This document shows, piece after piece, positions 55,788 through 64,000 of a DNA stretch of 64,000 bases. The notes under the pieces are model-generated. The model saw only the letters and a list, made by a program, of their open reading frames with translations. It was not told the origin of the DNA and ran no database searches. The translations under genes and the position numbers were made by a program. The DNA comes from CAWKOH01 sp963851245. GTDB taxonomy: Bacteria; Actinomycetota; Acidimicrobiia; Acidimicrobiales; Palsa-688. The stretch spans positions 62,001-126,000 of the forward strand of contig CAWKOH010000013.1 of assembly GCA_963851245.1 (NCBI GenBank). The letters are read 5' to 3'. The number at the start of each line of letters is the position of its first letter. The stretch's first letter is position 1.

Positions 55788-57371
55788 ATGACCAGCCCGG
55801 TCACATCAGACGCTGGGCGGGCTACCGACAGCAACCGGTGGGCCGTGCTGGCGTTGCTCGGGACGGCGCAGCTGATGGTGGTCCTTGATGCCACGATCGT
55901 CAGCATTGCGCTGCCGTCGGCGCAGAAGGCCCTTCATTTCTCCACCGCTGACCGGGAGTGGATTGTCACCGCCTACGCGCTGGCGTTCGGCAGCCTGCTG
56001 CTGTTGGGCGGCAAGCTCGGTGATCTGTTCGGGCGCAAATGGACGTTCATCGCCGGGCTGGTGGGCTTTGCGATCGTCTCGGCCATCGGCGGCCTGGCCC
56101 AGAACTTCGACACGCTTGTGTCGGCTCGGGCGCTGCAAGGCGCGTTCGGCGCGCTGCTGGCGCCCTCCGCGCTTGGCCTGCTGACGGTCACGTTCGCGGG
56201 CTCCCCGGACCGGGCCAAAGCGTTCGGAATTTTCGGGGCCATCGCGGGCGGCGGGGCGTCAGTCGGTCTCGTGCTGGGTGGGGCGCTGACCCAGTTCCTG
56301 TCGTGGCGCTGGTGCCTGTATGTCAATCTGGTGATAGCGGTGCCGACCGCGATCTTCGCCCTGCGCCTCCTGGTCAACCACCGCGACTCGAAGCAAACCC
56401 ACATCGACGTGCCTGGCCTGCTCACGTCATCGGCGGGACTGTTCGCGCTCGTCTATGGCTTCTCGAACGCGGAGACCCAATCGTGGACCGCCACCGCGAC
56501 GATCGTGGCGCTGGTCGCCAGCGCGGTGCTGTTGATGGCCTTCGTGGTCATCGAGAGCCGCGTCAAGGACCCCTTGCTGCCTCTGCACATCGTGCGCGAC
56601 CGGGCCCGCGGGGGTGCCTACACGGCGGTGCTGCTCACCTCGGCCGGCGTCTTCGGGGTGTTCTTCTTCCTCACCTACTACATGCAGCTGACTCTCGGCT
56701 TCTCGCCGTTTATCGCCGGCCTGGCCTTTCTCCCGCTGACAGGCGTCCTGGTGACCACCTCGGTCACGGCGCAGACCCAGGTGCTGCCGCGCACCGGCGC
56801 CAAGCCGTTGGTGATGACCGGGATGGCGCTCGGCACCATCGCCATGATCATCTTCACCCGGCTAACTCCCGCCGGTACCTACGCCACCCACGTCCTGCCC
56901 GGGTTGCTCGTCACCGGCCTGGCCATGGGCTGCATCTTCGCCCCTGCCATCGGAACCGCCACCCTCGGCGTCGAGGTCCACGAGACCGGCGTGGCCTCGG
57001 CAGTGGTCAACACCTCCCAGCAGGTCGGCGGTGCCGTCGGGCTGGCGTTATTGAGCACCGTCTCCGCCAGCGCCGTCGCCGACTACGCGCGAACCCACTC
57101 CGGCCAGCCCGGCCTCGCCGGCGCGGCGGCCGTCCATGGCTACACGATTGGGTTCTGGTGGGCCGCAGGCATGTTCGCCACCGGCCTCCTGCTGGCGCTA
57201 GTGATCCTGCCCTCGAAGGCCCGGGCCCCCGAGTGCACGGCCAGGACGGCGCTCGCTCGTGGCATTGCCTACGCACTCCACCTCGAGGCGGCGGCAGCCG
57301 CCGCCACCCACACGCTTCGCCATGGCACACGACCTAGGTCACCAGCCGGCGGCTCGGCTGACCAAGGCTGA
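55788..57371 (+). CDS. DHA2-family MFS drug exporter (EmrB/QacA type)
   Basis: This protein of 527 residues has 14 predicted helices. Motif A: GGKLGDLFGRKWTF; motif C-like: GLVLGGALTQFLSWRWCLYVNL. First helix: LALLGTAQLMVVLDATIVSIALPSAQ. The tail after LVILPSKARAPE is soluble. It should export cationic drugs or metabolites using the proton gradient. ATG 55788 is chosen for match with the family N-terminus; the frame upstream to 55638 is likely not coding. Intact. Confidence 0.93.
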   Translation: MTSPVTSDAGRATDSNRWAVLALLGTAQLMVVLDATIVSIALPSAQKALHFSTADREWIVTAYALAFGSLLLLGGKLGDLFGRKWTFIAGLVGFAIVSAIGGLAQNFDTLVSARALQGAFGALLAPSALGLLTVTFAGSPDRAKAFGIFGAIAGGGASVGLVLGGALTQFLSWRWCLYVNLVIAVPTAIFALRLLVNHRDSKQTHIDVPGLLTSSAGLFALVYGFSNAETQSWTATATIVALVASAVLLMAFVVIESRVKDPLLPLHIVRDRARGGAYTAVLLTSAGVFGVFFFLTYYMQLTLGFSPFIAGLAFLPLTGVLVTTSVTAQTQVLPRTGAKPLVMTGMALGTIAMIIFTRLTPAGTYATHVLPGLLVTGLAMGCIFAPAIGTATLGVEVHETGVASAVVNTSQQVGGAVGLALLSTVSASAVADYARTHSGQPGLAGAAAVHGYTIGFWWAAGMFATGLLLALVILPSKARAPECTARTALARGIAYALHLEAAAAAATHTLRHGTRPRSPAGGSADQG

Positions 57372-57434
57372 TCGCCAGATCGCCGCGACACCCAGCTGCC
57401 CACCCGTCGCCCTGATACCGCGGGTAGGTTTCGC

Positions 57435-57896
57435 TTAGCGAGCGGGGTGCTGGGGCGCGATCAGCACTGGGCGTTCGGCGTGCGCGGAGAATTGGTGCGA
57501 GACGCTGCCGAGAACGGCGCTGGCGAACGCGCCCCGTCCCCGTTGACCGCAGACGATCAGACCGGCGTCGATCTCACGAGCGACCTCCCGGATCGTTTTG
57601 GCCACCGATTCGTTCGCCTCCGCGACACGGGCAGACGCGTTATAGCCGCGCCTCCTGGCGCCCTCGGCGCCCTCCTCGGCGAGCCGCTGCGCGGCGGCCC
57701 TCTCCTCCTCGTCCATCTCCCCTTCGTTCGGCACCGCGGCCAGCAACGAGCCGCCTCTGGCCAGCTGCACCGCGACCGGCGTCCACACCACCAAAACCAC
57801 AGCATTGGCGGGATGCATGACCAGCTCGACGGCAACCGACAGTGCCGCCCTCGATCCCTCAGAGCCGTCGTAGCAGAACAACACCGGTCTATCCAT
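57435..57896 (-). CDS. Universal stress protein (UspA family)
   Basis: This 153-residue protein begins RPVLFCYDGSEGSRAALSVA and ends LIVCGQRGRGAFASAVLGSVSHQFSAHAERPVLI. The G-x2-G-x9-G-S/T ATP-binding pattern is complete, so it is of the ATP-binding type. ATG 57896 follows GAAGGG. Monocistronic; convergent with the DHA2 exporter. Confidence 0.93.
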   Translation of the reverse strand: MDRPVLFCYDGSEGSRAALSVAVELVMHPANAVVLVVWTPVAVQLARGGSLLAAVPNEGEMDEEERAAAQRLAEEGAEGARRRGYNASARVAEANESVAKTIREVAREIDAGLIVCGQRGRGAFASAVLGSVSHQFSAHAERPVLIAPQHPAR

Positions 57897-58252
57897 CGCT
57901 GCCCTTCGTCATCATGATGACCATCTCCTCGACATTCCTGACTACCCCTTCACGTACCCACCCAACCTGTCAGCTTGACACGAACCAAGCGGGGAGAGTC
58001 CGATACGGCCCGCCCGGCCATCGAGGAATGGCTCGCAGACCCGCCCGACACTTTGTAGCCTCCCACCTTGCTCGCAGATCCGCTTGACCCGAACGCTCAG
58101 AGACTCCGCAGTCAAATAGTTGGTTGCTCGGTGGGTGATGACCGCGATGACGACGGAACGCGACCCTTAGGAGCTCGACCAGTTCAAATGGACTCCAGCC
58201 GCACCGACTATGTTCAGGTGCTGAGGGGTCCTCGGCCGAGAGGGGGACGGAT
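57897..58252. other. Intergenic stretch
   Basis: It holds the divergent promoters of the stress protein (minus) and the P450 (plus). No gene or repeat is visible. Confidence 0.4.
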
Positions 58253-59551
58253 ATGACGGAAACGGGGGCGACGAGGTCGATGTCGCTCGACGAGATCGAT
58301 ATTCATACCAGCTCGGAGTACCGCCACCGTGGCTATCCATGGGAGGCGTGGGACCGGCTCCGAGCTGAAGCGCCGGTGTACTGGTACGAACGGCCGGAGA
58401 TCGAACCGTTCTGGGCGATCACCCGCTACCACGACATCTTGTGGGTCGGGGCCAACGACAAGCTGTTCGTGAACGGCGGTGGGCGCCTGCGCCTGGCGAC
58501 GATCCAAGAAGACCAGGGCATGCGCGAGCGTTGGGCCAAACGGGCCGGTGACCTGGGCTGGGACCCTCAAGAGCCTATGGACATGGTCTTCATGGACCGG
58601 CCCCGCCACACCAGATTCCGCAGCCTCACCGCCCGGCGGTTCACGCCTCGCTCCATCAGGGACCACGAGGCCGACTTGGACAGGTACGCGGCCCGATTCG
58701 CCGCCGAGCTGGAGCAGAAGCTGGAACGCGACGGTGAAGCCGACCTAGTAATGGACTTCGCCATCAAGCTGCCGTTGGCGACCATCTGCGACCTGCTGGG
58801 CCTTCCCGCCGACGACTGGTCGAAGGTGTTCGACTTAACCGAGATCGTTACCGACGATGAACTCGCTGAAAGCCATCCGGGGGTGAACATCGGGGAGCTG
58901 CGGATGCAGAGGAGCGCGCAGTTCCAGCAGTACCTCGCCACCGTCATCGAGGGTTGCCGGGCTGCTCCTCGCGATGACCTGTTGGCCGCGGTCGTCGAAG
59001 GCGAGGTCGACGGCTGCCCGCTCACCGCCCAGCAGCTCAACGGCTACCTTGTCCTCCTGCTCGGCGCCGGCAACGAGACCACGCGCAACGCCACTACCCG
59101 CGGGGTGACCGCACTGCTGCAGCACCCCGAGCAGATGGGCCGCCTGGTCGCCGACCCGTCGTTGTTGGAATCGGCGGTCGAGGAGATCCTGCGCTGGACC
59201 TCACCGGTGATCCAGTTCGCCCGGACCGCCACGACCGACGTTGAGCTGCGGGGCCAGAGGATCCGGGCCGGTCAGACGGTCGGGCTGTTCTACCCCTCAG
59301 CCAACCGGGACGACGCCGCCTTCGCCGAGCCCTACCACTTCGACGTCGGCCGGGAGCCCAACCGGCACATAGCTTTCGGTCACGGCGTGCACTTCTGCCT
59401 CGGGTCCCACCTGGCCCGTGGCGAGCTGCGAGCGACGCTCAAGGCCATGCTCCCGCTGCTCCCGCGGCTCGAGCTCGTGGGCGAACCGGACCGCAACGGC
59501 CACCTGCACGTCGGAGCGATCAACCATCAGCGGGTCCAGCTGCGTGCCTGA
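58253..59551 (+). CDS. Cytochrome P450 (bacterial soluble class)
   Basis: This 432-residue monooxygenase has the heme-binding loop FGHGVHFCLGSHLARGEL (Cys ligand), I-helix LLLGAGNETTRN (acid-alcohol pair replaced by Glu-Thr-Thr, as is normal), K-helix EEILR (ExxR) and VGLFYPSANRDDAAF. The N-terminus lacks a membrane anchor. FMDRPRHTRFRSLTARRFTPR is the C-helix. The pattern is close to CYP families that hydroxylate steroids or fatty acids in actinobacteria. No ferredoxin gene is adjacent. Confidence 0.95.
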   Translation: MTETGATRSMSLDEIDIHTSSEYRHRGYPWEAWDRLRAEAPVYWYERPEIEPFWAITRYHDILWVGANDKLFVNGGGRLRLATIQEDQGMRERWAKRAGDLGWDPQEPMDMVFMDRPRHTRFRSLTARRFTPRSIRDHEADLDRYAARFAAELEQKLERDGEADLVMDFAIKLPLATICDLLGLPADDWSKVFDLTEIVTDDELAESHPGVNIGELRMQRSAQFQQYLATVIEGCRAAPRDDLLAAVVEGEVDGCPLTAQQLNGYLVLLLGAGNETTRNATTRGVTALLQHPEQMGRLVADPSLLESAVEEILRWTSPVIQFARTATTDVELRGQRIRAGQTVGLFYPSANRDDAAFAEPYHFDVGREPNRHIAFGHGVHFCLGSHLARGELRATLKAMLPLLPRLELVGEPDRNGHLHVGAINHQRVQLRA

Positions 59552-59911
59552 ACGCTAAGGGGCAGCGACTTCGGAACCCGACGTGCCGGCGATCAGCCCC
59601 TACCCGTCCCCCGACCGCCCGGTACACAGAACCTTGCCCAGGTCGTCGTTGATCTCGACGACCCCAAGGCAAGATCTGCTCTCTGTCTCGGTTTAGTGGT
59701 TCGGGGAGGGTGCCGACGCACGCCCCGACAAAGGGACTGGCCCGTCCCGAAAGACAGCCACGCCCGTGACCCCGAACGTATCGGGGACGACGTTCTGCTG
59801 CTGCGCCGGGGCATGCGTCGTGTCAAGTCAACCACCCCGGAGCGTCACGTTTTCGCGGGTATGTCCACCCGTGCCCCGCCATCGCGGTTCTGGACTTGAC
59901 GCAACTACTTG
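59552..59911. other. Intergenic stretch upstream of the ArsR operon
   Basis: No gene is supported. The last 40 bases become AT-richer and merge with the operator at 59912. Confidence 0.4.
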
Positions 59912-59930
59912 GTTGCCATACTATGGCAAC
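59912..59930. promoter_or_regulatory. Perfect palindromic operator for the ArsR-family repressor
   Basis: GTTGCCATACTATGGCAAC is an exact 19-bp inverted repeat around a central C. Additional half-sites (GCAACTA at 59901, CGGTTGC at 59935) flank it in symmetrical positions. It lies 31 bases upstream of the first gene of the ArsR-containing operon. ArsR-type repressors usually bind such dyads. Confidence 0.75.
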
Positions 59931-59960
59931 TAGTCGGTTGCGATAAGGAGGAAAGGTGCA

Positions 59961-60392
59961 ATGGGGTTTCCTGATCGGATCGAGCGGACCGTGGACCTGG
60001 CTCACCCCCGGCCGAAGGTGTGGGAAGCGCTTACTACGCCCCAGGGCTTGTCCGCCTGGTTCGGTGAGGAGGCGTCGATCGACCTGCGCCCCGGAGGGGC
60101 CGCTCAGATGAGGTTCCACAGCGGTCTCACGGTCGACATGCGGGTCGAACGGGTCGAGGAGCCGACGGTGTTCGGGTTCACCTGGCGGCTCCCGGACCTG
60201 CCCGAGGACGATCCTCGGCGGACCTACGTCGAGTTCACCCTTGAAGCGATGGGTTTCGGCACCCGTCTACGGGTGGTCGAGTCCGGTTTCGCCCAGCTGC
60301 CCGACGCCTCCCGCTCTCGCACGTACGAGAGCCACGCCGAGGGATGGACGGGCGAGGTAGGCGAGCTGGTGGGCTATCTCGATGCCGGCTGA
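59961..60392 (+). CDS. SRPBCC/AHSA1-like protein (1)
   Basis: The 143-residue product has IERTVDLAHPRPKVWEALTTPQGLSAWFGEEASIDLRPGGAAQMRF, typical of the AHSA1 (Aha1-like, CalC-like) START subfamily, plus TYVEFTLEAMGFGTRLRVVESGF and ESHAEGWTGEVGELVGYL. ATG 59961 behind AAGGAGGAAAGG. Members of this family paired with ArsR genes bind toxic aromatic ligands. Overlaps the ArsR start by 11 bases. Confidence 0.9.
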   Translation: MGFPDRIERTVDLAHPRPKVWEALTTPQGLSAWFGEEASIDLRPGGAAQMRFHSGLTVDMRVERVEEPTVFGFTWRLPDLPEDDPRRTYVEFTLEAMGFGTRLRVVESGFAQLPDASRSRTYESHAEGWTGEVGELVGYLDAG

Positions 60393-60768
60393 CGTCGAGG
60401 CGATCGCGGAGCAGGTCTTCACCGCCTTGGCCGATCCCACCCGGCGGGCGATCCTGGCCACCCTGGCCGCCCAGGGTCCGGCCACCGTCACGGATCTGGC
60501 CGATCGGCTACCGATCAGCCGCCAGGCGATCGCCAAGCATCTCGTCCTGCTAACCGATGCAGGCGTGGTGATTCCCGAACCCGGCGAGCGGCGGCGGGTT
60601 CGTTATCGGCTGCACTCGGCGCCGGTGCAGGTGGCGCAGCAGTTCCTGGCCGCTTTGGCTCGCGACTGGGACGACCACCTCCAAGCTCTGAGAGACCACC
60701 TCGACAGGTCAACCCCCGTTCTCTCCACAACCAACAGCAAACGGAAACGAAAGGAACCATGGCAATGA
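60382..60768 (+). CDS. ArsR-family transcriptional repressor
   Basis: This 128-residue winged-helix protein has EQVFTALADPTRRAILATLAAQGPATVTDLADRLPISRQAIAKHLVLLTDAGVV, the HTH of the ArsR/SmtB type. No Cys is present in the recognition helix, so it does not sense metals through the usual cysteines. It belongs to the ArsR-SRPBCC type that senses other stresses. The C-terminal helix (VQVAQQFLAALARDWDDHL) is a dimerisation element. It probably binds the operator at 59912. Stop overlaps the next start. Confidence 0.92.
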   Translation: MPADVEAIAEQVFTALADPTRRAILATLAAQGPATVTDLADRLPISRQAIAKHLVLLTDAGVVIPEPGERRRVRYRLHSAPVQVAQQFLAALARDWDDHLQALRDHLDRSTPVLSTTNSKRKRKEPWQ

Positions 60769-61265
60769 CAAGCAACGAGCAACTGCCTGCAATCGCCGCC
60801 GAGTACCAAACGACCATCCAGGTAAATGCATCACCCGACGCCCTATTCGACGCGCTCACCACCGTCGTCGGGCTGGCCGCATGGTGGAACCCTGCCACAG
60901 GGTCCGGCCAGACCGGCGGCGAACTCAAGCTCATCATGAACGCCCCCGAGCCCCTCGTGATCCACATCGACGAAGCGACCCGGCCGACGTTGGTGCGATG
61001 GTCCGTCACCGACTGCCCCTTCCTCCCTGATTGGGTCGGGACCAAGCCCACCTTCACCATCACCCCTCTCGACAGAGACACCTCGCAGCTCCACTTTCAC
61101 CATCAGGGCCTGAACGAGGAACTGGAGTGCATCGACATGTGTACTCGCAGCTGGAACCACTACATGACCAGCTTGCGCGACTACCTCGAGGTTGGCAGCG
61201 GCAGCCCGTTCGGCAGCTCAGCAGACAAAGTCCGCCGCGAAGCACAAGCTCAAGACAGGCAGTGA
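60759..61265 (+). CDS. SRPBCC/AHSA1-like protein (2)
   Basis: The 168-residue product has YQTTIQVNASPDALFDALTTVVGLAAWWNPATGSGQTGGELKL and LVRWSVTDCPFLPDWVGTKPTFTI, LHFHHQGLNEELECIDMCTRSWNHYMTSLRDYLE. This is the same START subfamily as the first gene but with limited identity. ATG overlaps the ArsR stop. Good preservation. Confidence 0.9.
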   Translation: MAMTSNEQLPAIAAEYQTTIQVNASPDALFDALTTVVGLAAWWNPATGSGQTGGELKLIMNAPEPLVIHIDEATRPTLVRWSVTDCPFLPDWVGTKPTFTITPLDRDTSQLHFHHQGLNEELECIDMCTRSWNHYMTSLRDYLEVGSGSPFGSSADKVRREAQAQDRQ

Positions 61266-61570
61266 TGTCAATCCATCAAGATACGTTCATAGGCGCACCG
61301 CCTCAGCGGGTCTTCCAGTTGCTCACCACCGGCAGCCTGTTCAGTGCCGCAATACAGATGCCGGCCGAAATCACAGATGGCGAAGGCGATTTCTTCTCGA
61401 TCTTCGGAGGACGGGTGGAGGGCCGCCAGATCGAACTCGTCCCGGGCCAGCGGGTCGTACAGGCTTGGCGCTTCGGCAGCGCACATCCTTCTCCCTGGGA
61501 TCCAGGCGCCTACTCCACAGTTCGTTTCACGCTCGAGCCGGCTGGCAATGGGACCAGACTCTCAGCTCCG
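61265..61570 (+). pseudogene. SRPBCC/AHSA1-like protein (3), 3'-truncated
   Basis: ATG overlaps the previous stop (TGATG). MSIHQDTFIGAPPQRVFQLLTTGSLFSAAI, SIFGGRVEGRQIELVPGQRVVQAWRF and YSTVRFTLEPAGNGTRL match the family up to the last strand. Then the sequence turns into the antisense of the BNR-repeat gene at 61562, so the final helix is missing. The truncation point is about 61570. It is the fourth gene of the operon, probably lost with a rearrangement. Confidence 0.75.
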
Positions 61571-62434
61571 CCCGAGGCGCACCGCGGTGATCAAATCGGG
61601 CACCTTGCTGGTATGCCAGGAGGCGCCGTCGTCCTCAGAGATATGCACTTCCTCCCCGAAGCCGATGACGACACGACCGCCGGCAGCATCGAGGTGCCCG
61701 GTGTCGACATTGCCCCGGAACCATTCGGGCAGACCCCTCTCGCAACGCACGAACGCCGACCCGGGCCGGGCCCGGTACACCGCGCCACGACGTGTGAACG
61801 GCCCGTCAGACGCCGAAACGTAAACCGTCTTACGGTCGATGCACACCGCCCGCAGATAACTGTCGTGGAGTCCCTCGGTGTTCCACGACCACGACTTTCC
61901 TCGGTCTTCGCTCCAGCCGAATCCTACCGCCGCCGCGACGGCCACCGAACCATCCTCCGCCCGCACCTCGTGAATGTCAGCTTCGGGCTCAATGACCCCC
62001 TGCCAGCTCTCCCCCCTGTCGGATGAATGCCAAAGACCTCCCACGTGGACGTTCACCCACAGGTCCCCGCTACTGGTCGCCATGGATCGGGTATCGGGCG
62101 TCGGACCGGCCGGGTTCTCCCAGTGGTCTCGATCCGGCACCTGCGCGAAAGCGCTGATCTCCTCTGGCTGGGCACCCACGATGGCCAGACGGGCCCCGGT
62201 TCGGCCCACCACGACAGTGCCGTCAGCCAGGACACCCAGTGTCTGGCCGTCGTCGGTAGGCAACTCGCCGACGGTCACGACCTCTAATTCGTCAAGGCGG
62301 ATGACGACCTGTCCGTCCAGGAGGGCGTGCCATCCCCTGGGGCCCGGCGCCAAAGCGGTGACGGTGCCCCCGTCGACAAAGGTGCGGCCCGTCTCCAACT
62401 CGAGAAGGCCCTGCCTGGTCCCTACCAGCAGCAT
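61562..62434 (-). CDS. BNR/sialidase-like beta-propeller protein
   Basis: The 290-residue product contains three Asp-box (BNR) repeats: SSDRGESWQG, SEDRGKSWSW and SEDDGASWHT, spaced regularly, between strands such as LWVNVHVGGLWH and VVIGFGEEVH. These give a six- or seven-bladed propeller similar to sialidases and glycosyl-hydrolase-like sensors, but without catalytic Tyr/Glu that I can place. No signal peptide. Function unknown. Intact; its end overlaps the truncated SRPBCC gene. Confidence 0.85.
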   Translation of the reverse strand: MLLVGTRQGLLELETGRTFVDGGTVTALAPGPRGWHALLDGQVVIRLDELEVVTVGELPTDDGQTLGVLADGTVVVGRTGARLAIVGAQPEEISAFAQVPDRDHWENPAGPTPDTRSMATSSGDLWVNVHVGGLWHSSDRGESWQGVIEPEADIHEVRAEDGSVAVAAAVGFGWSEDRGKSWSWNTEGLHDSYLRAVCIDRKTVYVSASDGPFTRRGAVYRARPGSAFVRCERGLPEWFRGNVDTGHLDAAGGRVVIGFGEEVHISEDDGASWHTSKVPDLITAVRLGRS

Positions 62435-62591
62435 CCACCTACAACCTACCGCTCCTCTCCGTCAATTGGAGCCGCCTGACTGGCTCTGCGGGGGGCATGG
62501 CAAATCGGGTGGAGCGGACCCCAGGATGCAGCGGGCGGGTGTCCCTTTTCTCGACAGCCTGGGTCGTAGAACGCACCAACCAGTCTGTTGC

Positions 62592-63518
62592 CTACTCCCA
62601 GCCGACAGGTGGCATGAAGGGCGGGATGCCGGTTTCGAATCGACCCTTGCCCAGGAGAGCCTCGCGCATGTTCTCGATGCGGTCCGGGGACCACACCTGC
62701 TCTTCTGAGTCGATCTGGCTGACCGGGTGGTAGCCGCGAACCAGCTGGATCCGGGCGCCGCTCACGGCGAACACCTGGCCGTTCACGTCCCTGGCCAGAT
62801 CGGAGCAGAGCCACACCACCAGCGGGGCGATCGCCGCCGGCGAAAATGCGTCGAACGCGTCCGGCGCCGACTCCTCCCGCTGTAAGACCGTCCCGAGCAG
62901 GCGCGTCGCCGCGGTGGGAGCGATGGTGTTCACTCGCACGCCGATACGTTCCAGATCTCTGGCCAGCACGGTGGAAAGTGCGGCGATGCCTGCCTTCGCG
63001 GCGCCGTAGTTCGCTTGGCCACCGTTGCCGTAGAGGCCGGACTCCGAGGAGGTGTTGATGATGACGCCGTGCACCTGCTCCTCCGTCCGCTTGTACTGCT
63101 CGCGCCAGTAGGCGGCGGCGAAGCGAGCGGGAGCGAAGCACCCCTTGAGCACGACATTGACCACGACGTCCCATTCCTCTTCGGACATGTTGAACGCCAT
63201 CCGGTCCCGCAGGATCCCGGCGTTGTTGATCAGGATGTCGAGGCGCCCGAAGGCTTCCACGGTTTGAGCGACCATCGCCTCGCACGCCACCCAGTCGGCC
63301 ACGTTGGCGCCGTTCACGGCCGCCCCGCCTCCAGCGGCGCGGATCTCCTCGGCCACTTCCTGCGCGGGTGTCAGGTCAGCGCCTCCGCCCCGGCCGTCGC
63401 CGCCCAGGTCGTTGACCATCACCGACGCGCCCTCACGAGCCAGGAGCAAGGCGTGTTCGCGGCCGATTCCCCGCCCGGCGCCTGTGACTATCGCAACCTT
63501 GCCTTCCAGCAGACCCAT
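62592..63518 (-). CDS. SDR, (3R)-hydroxyacyl-CoA dehydrogenase-like
   Basis: The 308-residue product has KVAIVTGAGRGIGREHALLLAREGASVMVNDLGGD, the strand-loop typical of peroxisomal MFE2-like SDRs with an acidic NAD site. It continues DILINNAGILRDRMAFNMSEEEWDVVVNV and INTSSESGLYGNGGQANYGAAKAG (Ser, Tyr-x3-Lys). ATG 63518 has AGGAGG upstream. These enzymes oxidise (3R)-hydroxyacyl-CoAs. The C-terminal 50 residues are not part of the Rossmann domain and end in a PPVGWE tail. Intact, no partner hydratase beside it. Confidence 0.92.
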   Translation of the reverse strand: MGLLEGKVAIVTGAGRGIGREHALLLAREGASVMVNDLGGDGRGGGADLTPAQEVAEEIRAAGGGAAVNGANVADWVACEAMVAQTVEAFGRLDILINNAGILRDRMAFNMSEEEWDVVVNVVLKGCFAPARFAAAYWREQYKRTEEQVHGVIINTSSESGLYGNGGQANYGAAKAGIAALSTVLARDLERIGVRVNTIAPTAATRLLGTVLQREESAPDAFDAFSPAAIAPLVVWLCSDLARDVNGQVFAVSGARIQLVRGYHPVSQIDSEEQVWSPDRIENMREALLGKGRFETGIPPFMPPVGWE

Positions 63519-63860
63519 CTGCCACCTCCTTACTGGGCGCGCATGATCGTTTAATCCGCTAGCCCTGTCAAACTCCGCTGGAACGCTGTACTCGGGAGAG
63601 CTCGCCGTTGCCCCTGTGCCTACTGATAGGTGGGCCGCTCGCCGGGGACTCGAAACCAGACCAGGCGATCTCCCGGCCTCTGCTGTCGTGCCCCTAGCGA
63701 ACCGCGTGGTGGCGGGATGGCGGATCTCGTCCGGCGCCTGGGGGGCAACATGGCCTCGTGGCCGAGGCTCGAGGCGTCTGCCGGTAAGGTGGTTTACGAA
63801 AAGCTTGTACTCGTCTCTCCTGACCGAAGCTGAACGGCCAGGTCTGCAACGCTGGACGCC
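63519..63860. other. Intergenic stretch
   Basis: It holds the SDR promoter (minus strand) and leader of the next gene. No gene is supported. Confidence 0.4.
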
Positions 63861-64000
63861 ATGCTGGTAACAAGCCATGTGCTGGCTGGGGCACTGATCG
63901 GCCGCGCCGTCGCCCGGAATCCGGTGGCGGCCTTCGGCGTGGGCGTGGTTTCCCACTTCGCCATGGACGCCTGCCCCCATTGGGGATTGAACGACCCCCC
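63861..64000 (+). CDS. Small membrane protein (YdjM-type hydrolase-like), 5' end, partial
   Basis: ATG 63861 opens a frame VTSHVLAGALIGRAVARNPVAAFGVGVVSHFAMDACPHWG that runs past the window edge. The pattern (His early in a first helix, then S-H-x-x-x-D-x-x-P-H-W-G) is that of YdjM-like membrane proteins, annotated as metal-dependent hydrolases. Only 46 codons are visible. Confidence 0.65.
   Translation, partial: MLVTSHVLAGALIGRAVARNPVAAFGVGVVSHFAMDACPHWGLNDP

Noticed and set aside
61031..62026. 331-codon plus-strand frame extending from the third SRPBCC gene
   Set aside because: Only the first 100 codons after ATG 61265 match the family; the rest is antisense to the BNR-repeat gene.

Overview
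The window is high-GC chromosomal DNA with frequent GTG/TTG starts and tightly overlapping (ATGA/GTGA/TAGTG) gene junctions. Gene content points to an uncultured or little-studied actinobacterium, possibly of the Acidimicrobiia: GAF-ANTAR regulators, an F420/PNPOx-type protein, a GerW-like protein, two arylsulfatases, a soluble P450, MMPL and DHA2 exporters and a VC0807-type membrane protein. The phylum is well supported; the class is a guess. I saw no rRNA, tRNA or CRISPR array.

Layout. 0-5.7 kb: end of an SDR gene, a decayed MNT/HEPN-like pair, two truncated genes fused head to tail (DUF2252 and a YhgE-like membrane protein), a large arylsulfatase with one frameshift, and a broken SRPBCC gene. 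6-7.1 kb: hemerythrin and PNPOx-like pair. 7.1-16.5 kb: a regulon organised around a cobalamin-binding, CarH/LitR-like photoreceptor repressor (10118-10981, minus strand). The 12-bp site TTTAGCACTAAA occurs exactly three times, each time just upstream of a gene of the cluster: an SDR-DUF2867 gene; the regulator itself and the divergent FAD oxidoreductase/DUF1365/cyclopropane-synthase-like operon; and the SRPBCC/SDR/CbiX operon. A second, decayed copy of the regulator lies at 14300-14763. 16.6-24.7 kb: a complete type II Wadjet anti-plasmid operon, jetA-jetB-jetC-jetD, with three frameshifts in jetC. 25-27 kb: a dienelactone hydrolase, an AbrB/PIN-like toxin-antitoxin pair and an integrase stub. 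27.1-35.4 kb: a two-component system divergent from a lipoprotein/HlyD/ABC exporter operon, then an MMPL exporter.

35.4-40.7 kb is a zone of genes with intact ends and missing middles (methyltransferase, MmyB-type regulator, SDR, alcohol dehydrogenase, DUF2255, aldo/keto reductase, PAS protein). 40.7-51.8 kb holds two GAF-ANTAR regulators, an intact sulfatase, a VC0807 membrane protein, two small dimeric-barrel-like proteins, a lipase-like hydrolase, an ABC-2 permease stub, and a hypothetical family present as one long copy and one broken copy. 53.3-64 kb: a MazEF pair, an unusual alanine-rich protein with a LuxR HTH, a DHA2 exporter, a universal stress protein, a P450, an ArsR-SRPBCC operon behind a perfect palindromic operator, a BNR-repeat protein, a hydroxyacyl-CoA-type SDR and the start of a small membrane protein.

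Two kinds of damage recur. Many long genes carry single extra bases (about ten sites, mostly 9-21 kb), and many shorter genes have internal deletions. The first could be assembly error or fresh gene decay; the second looks like real genome erosion. Genes with one clean frameshift are annotated here as single genes, with the shift position given. All function calls rest on reading motifs by eye; no database search was run.
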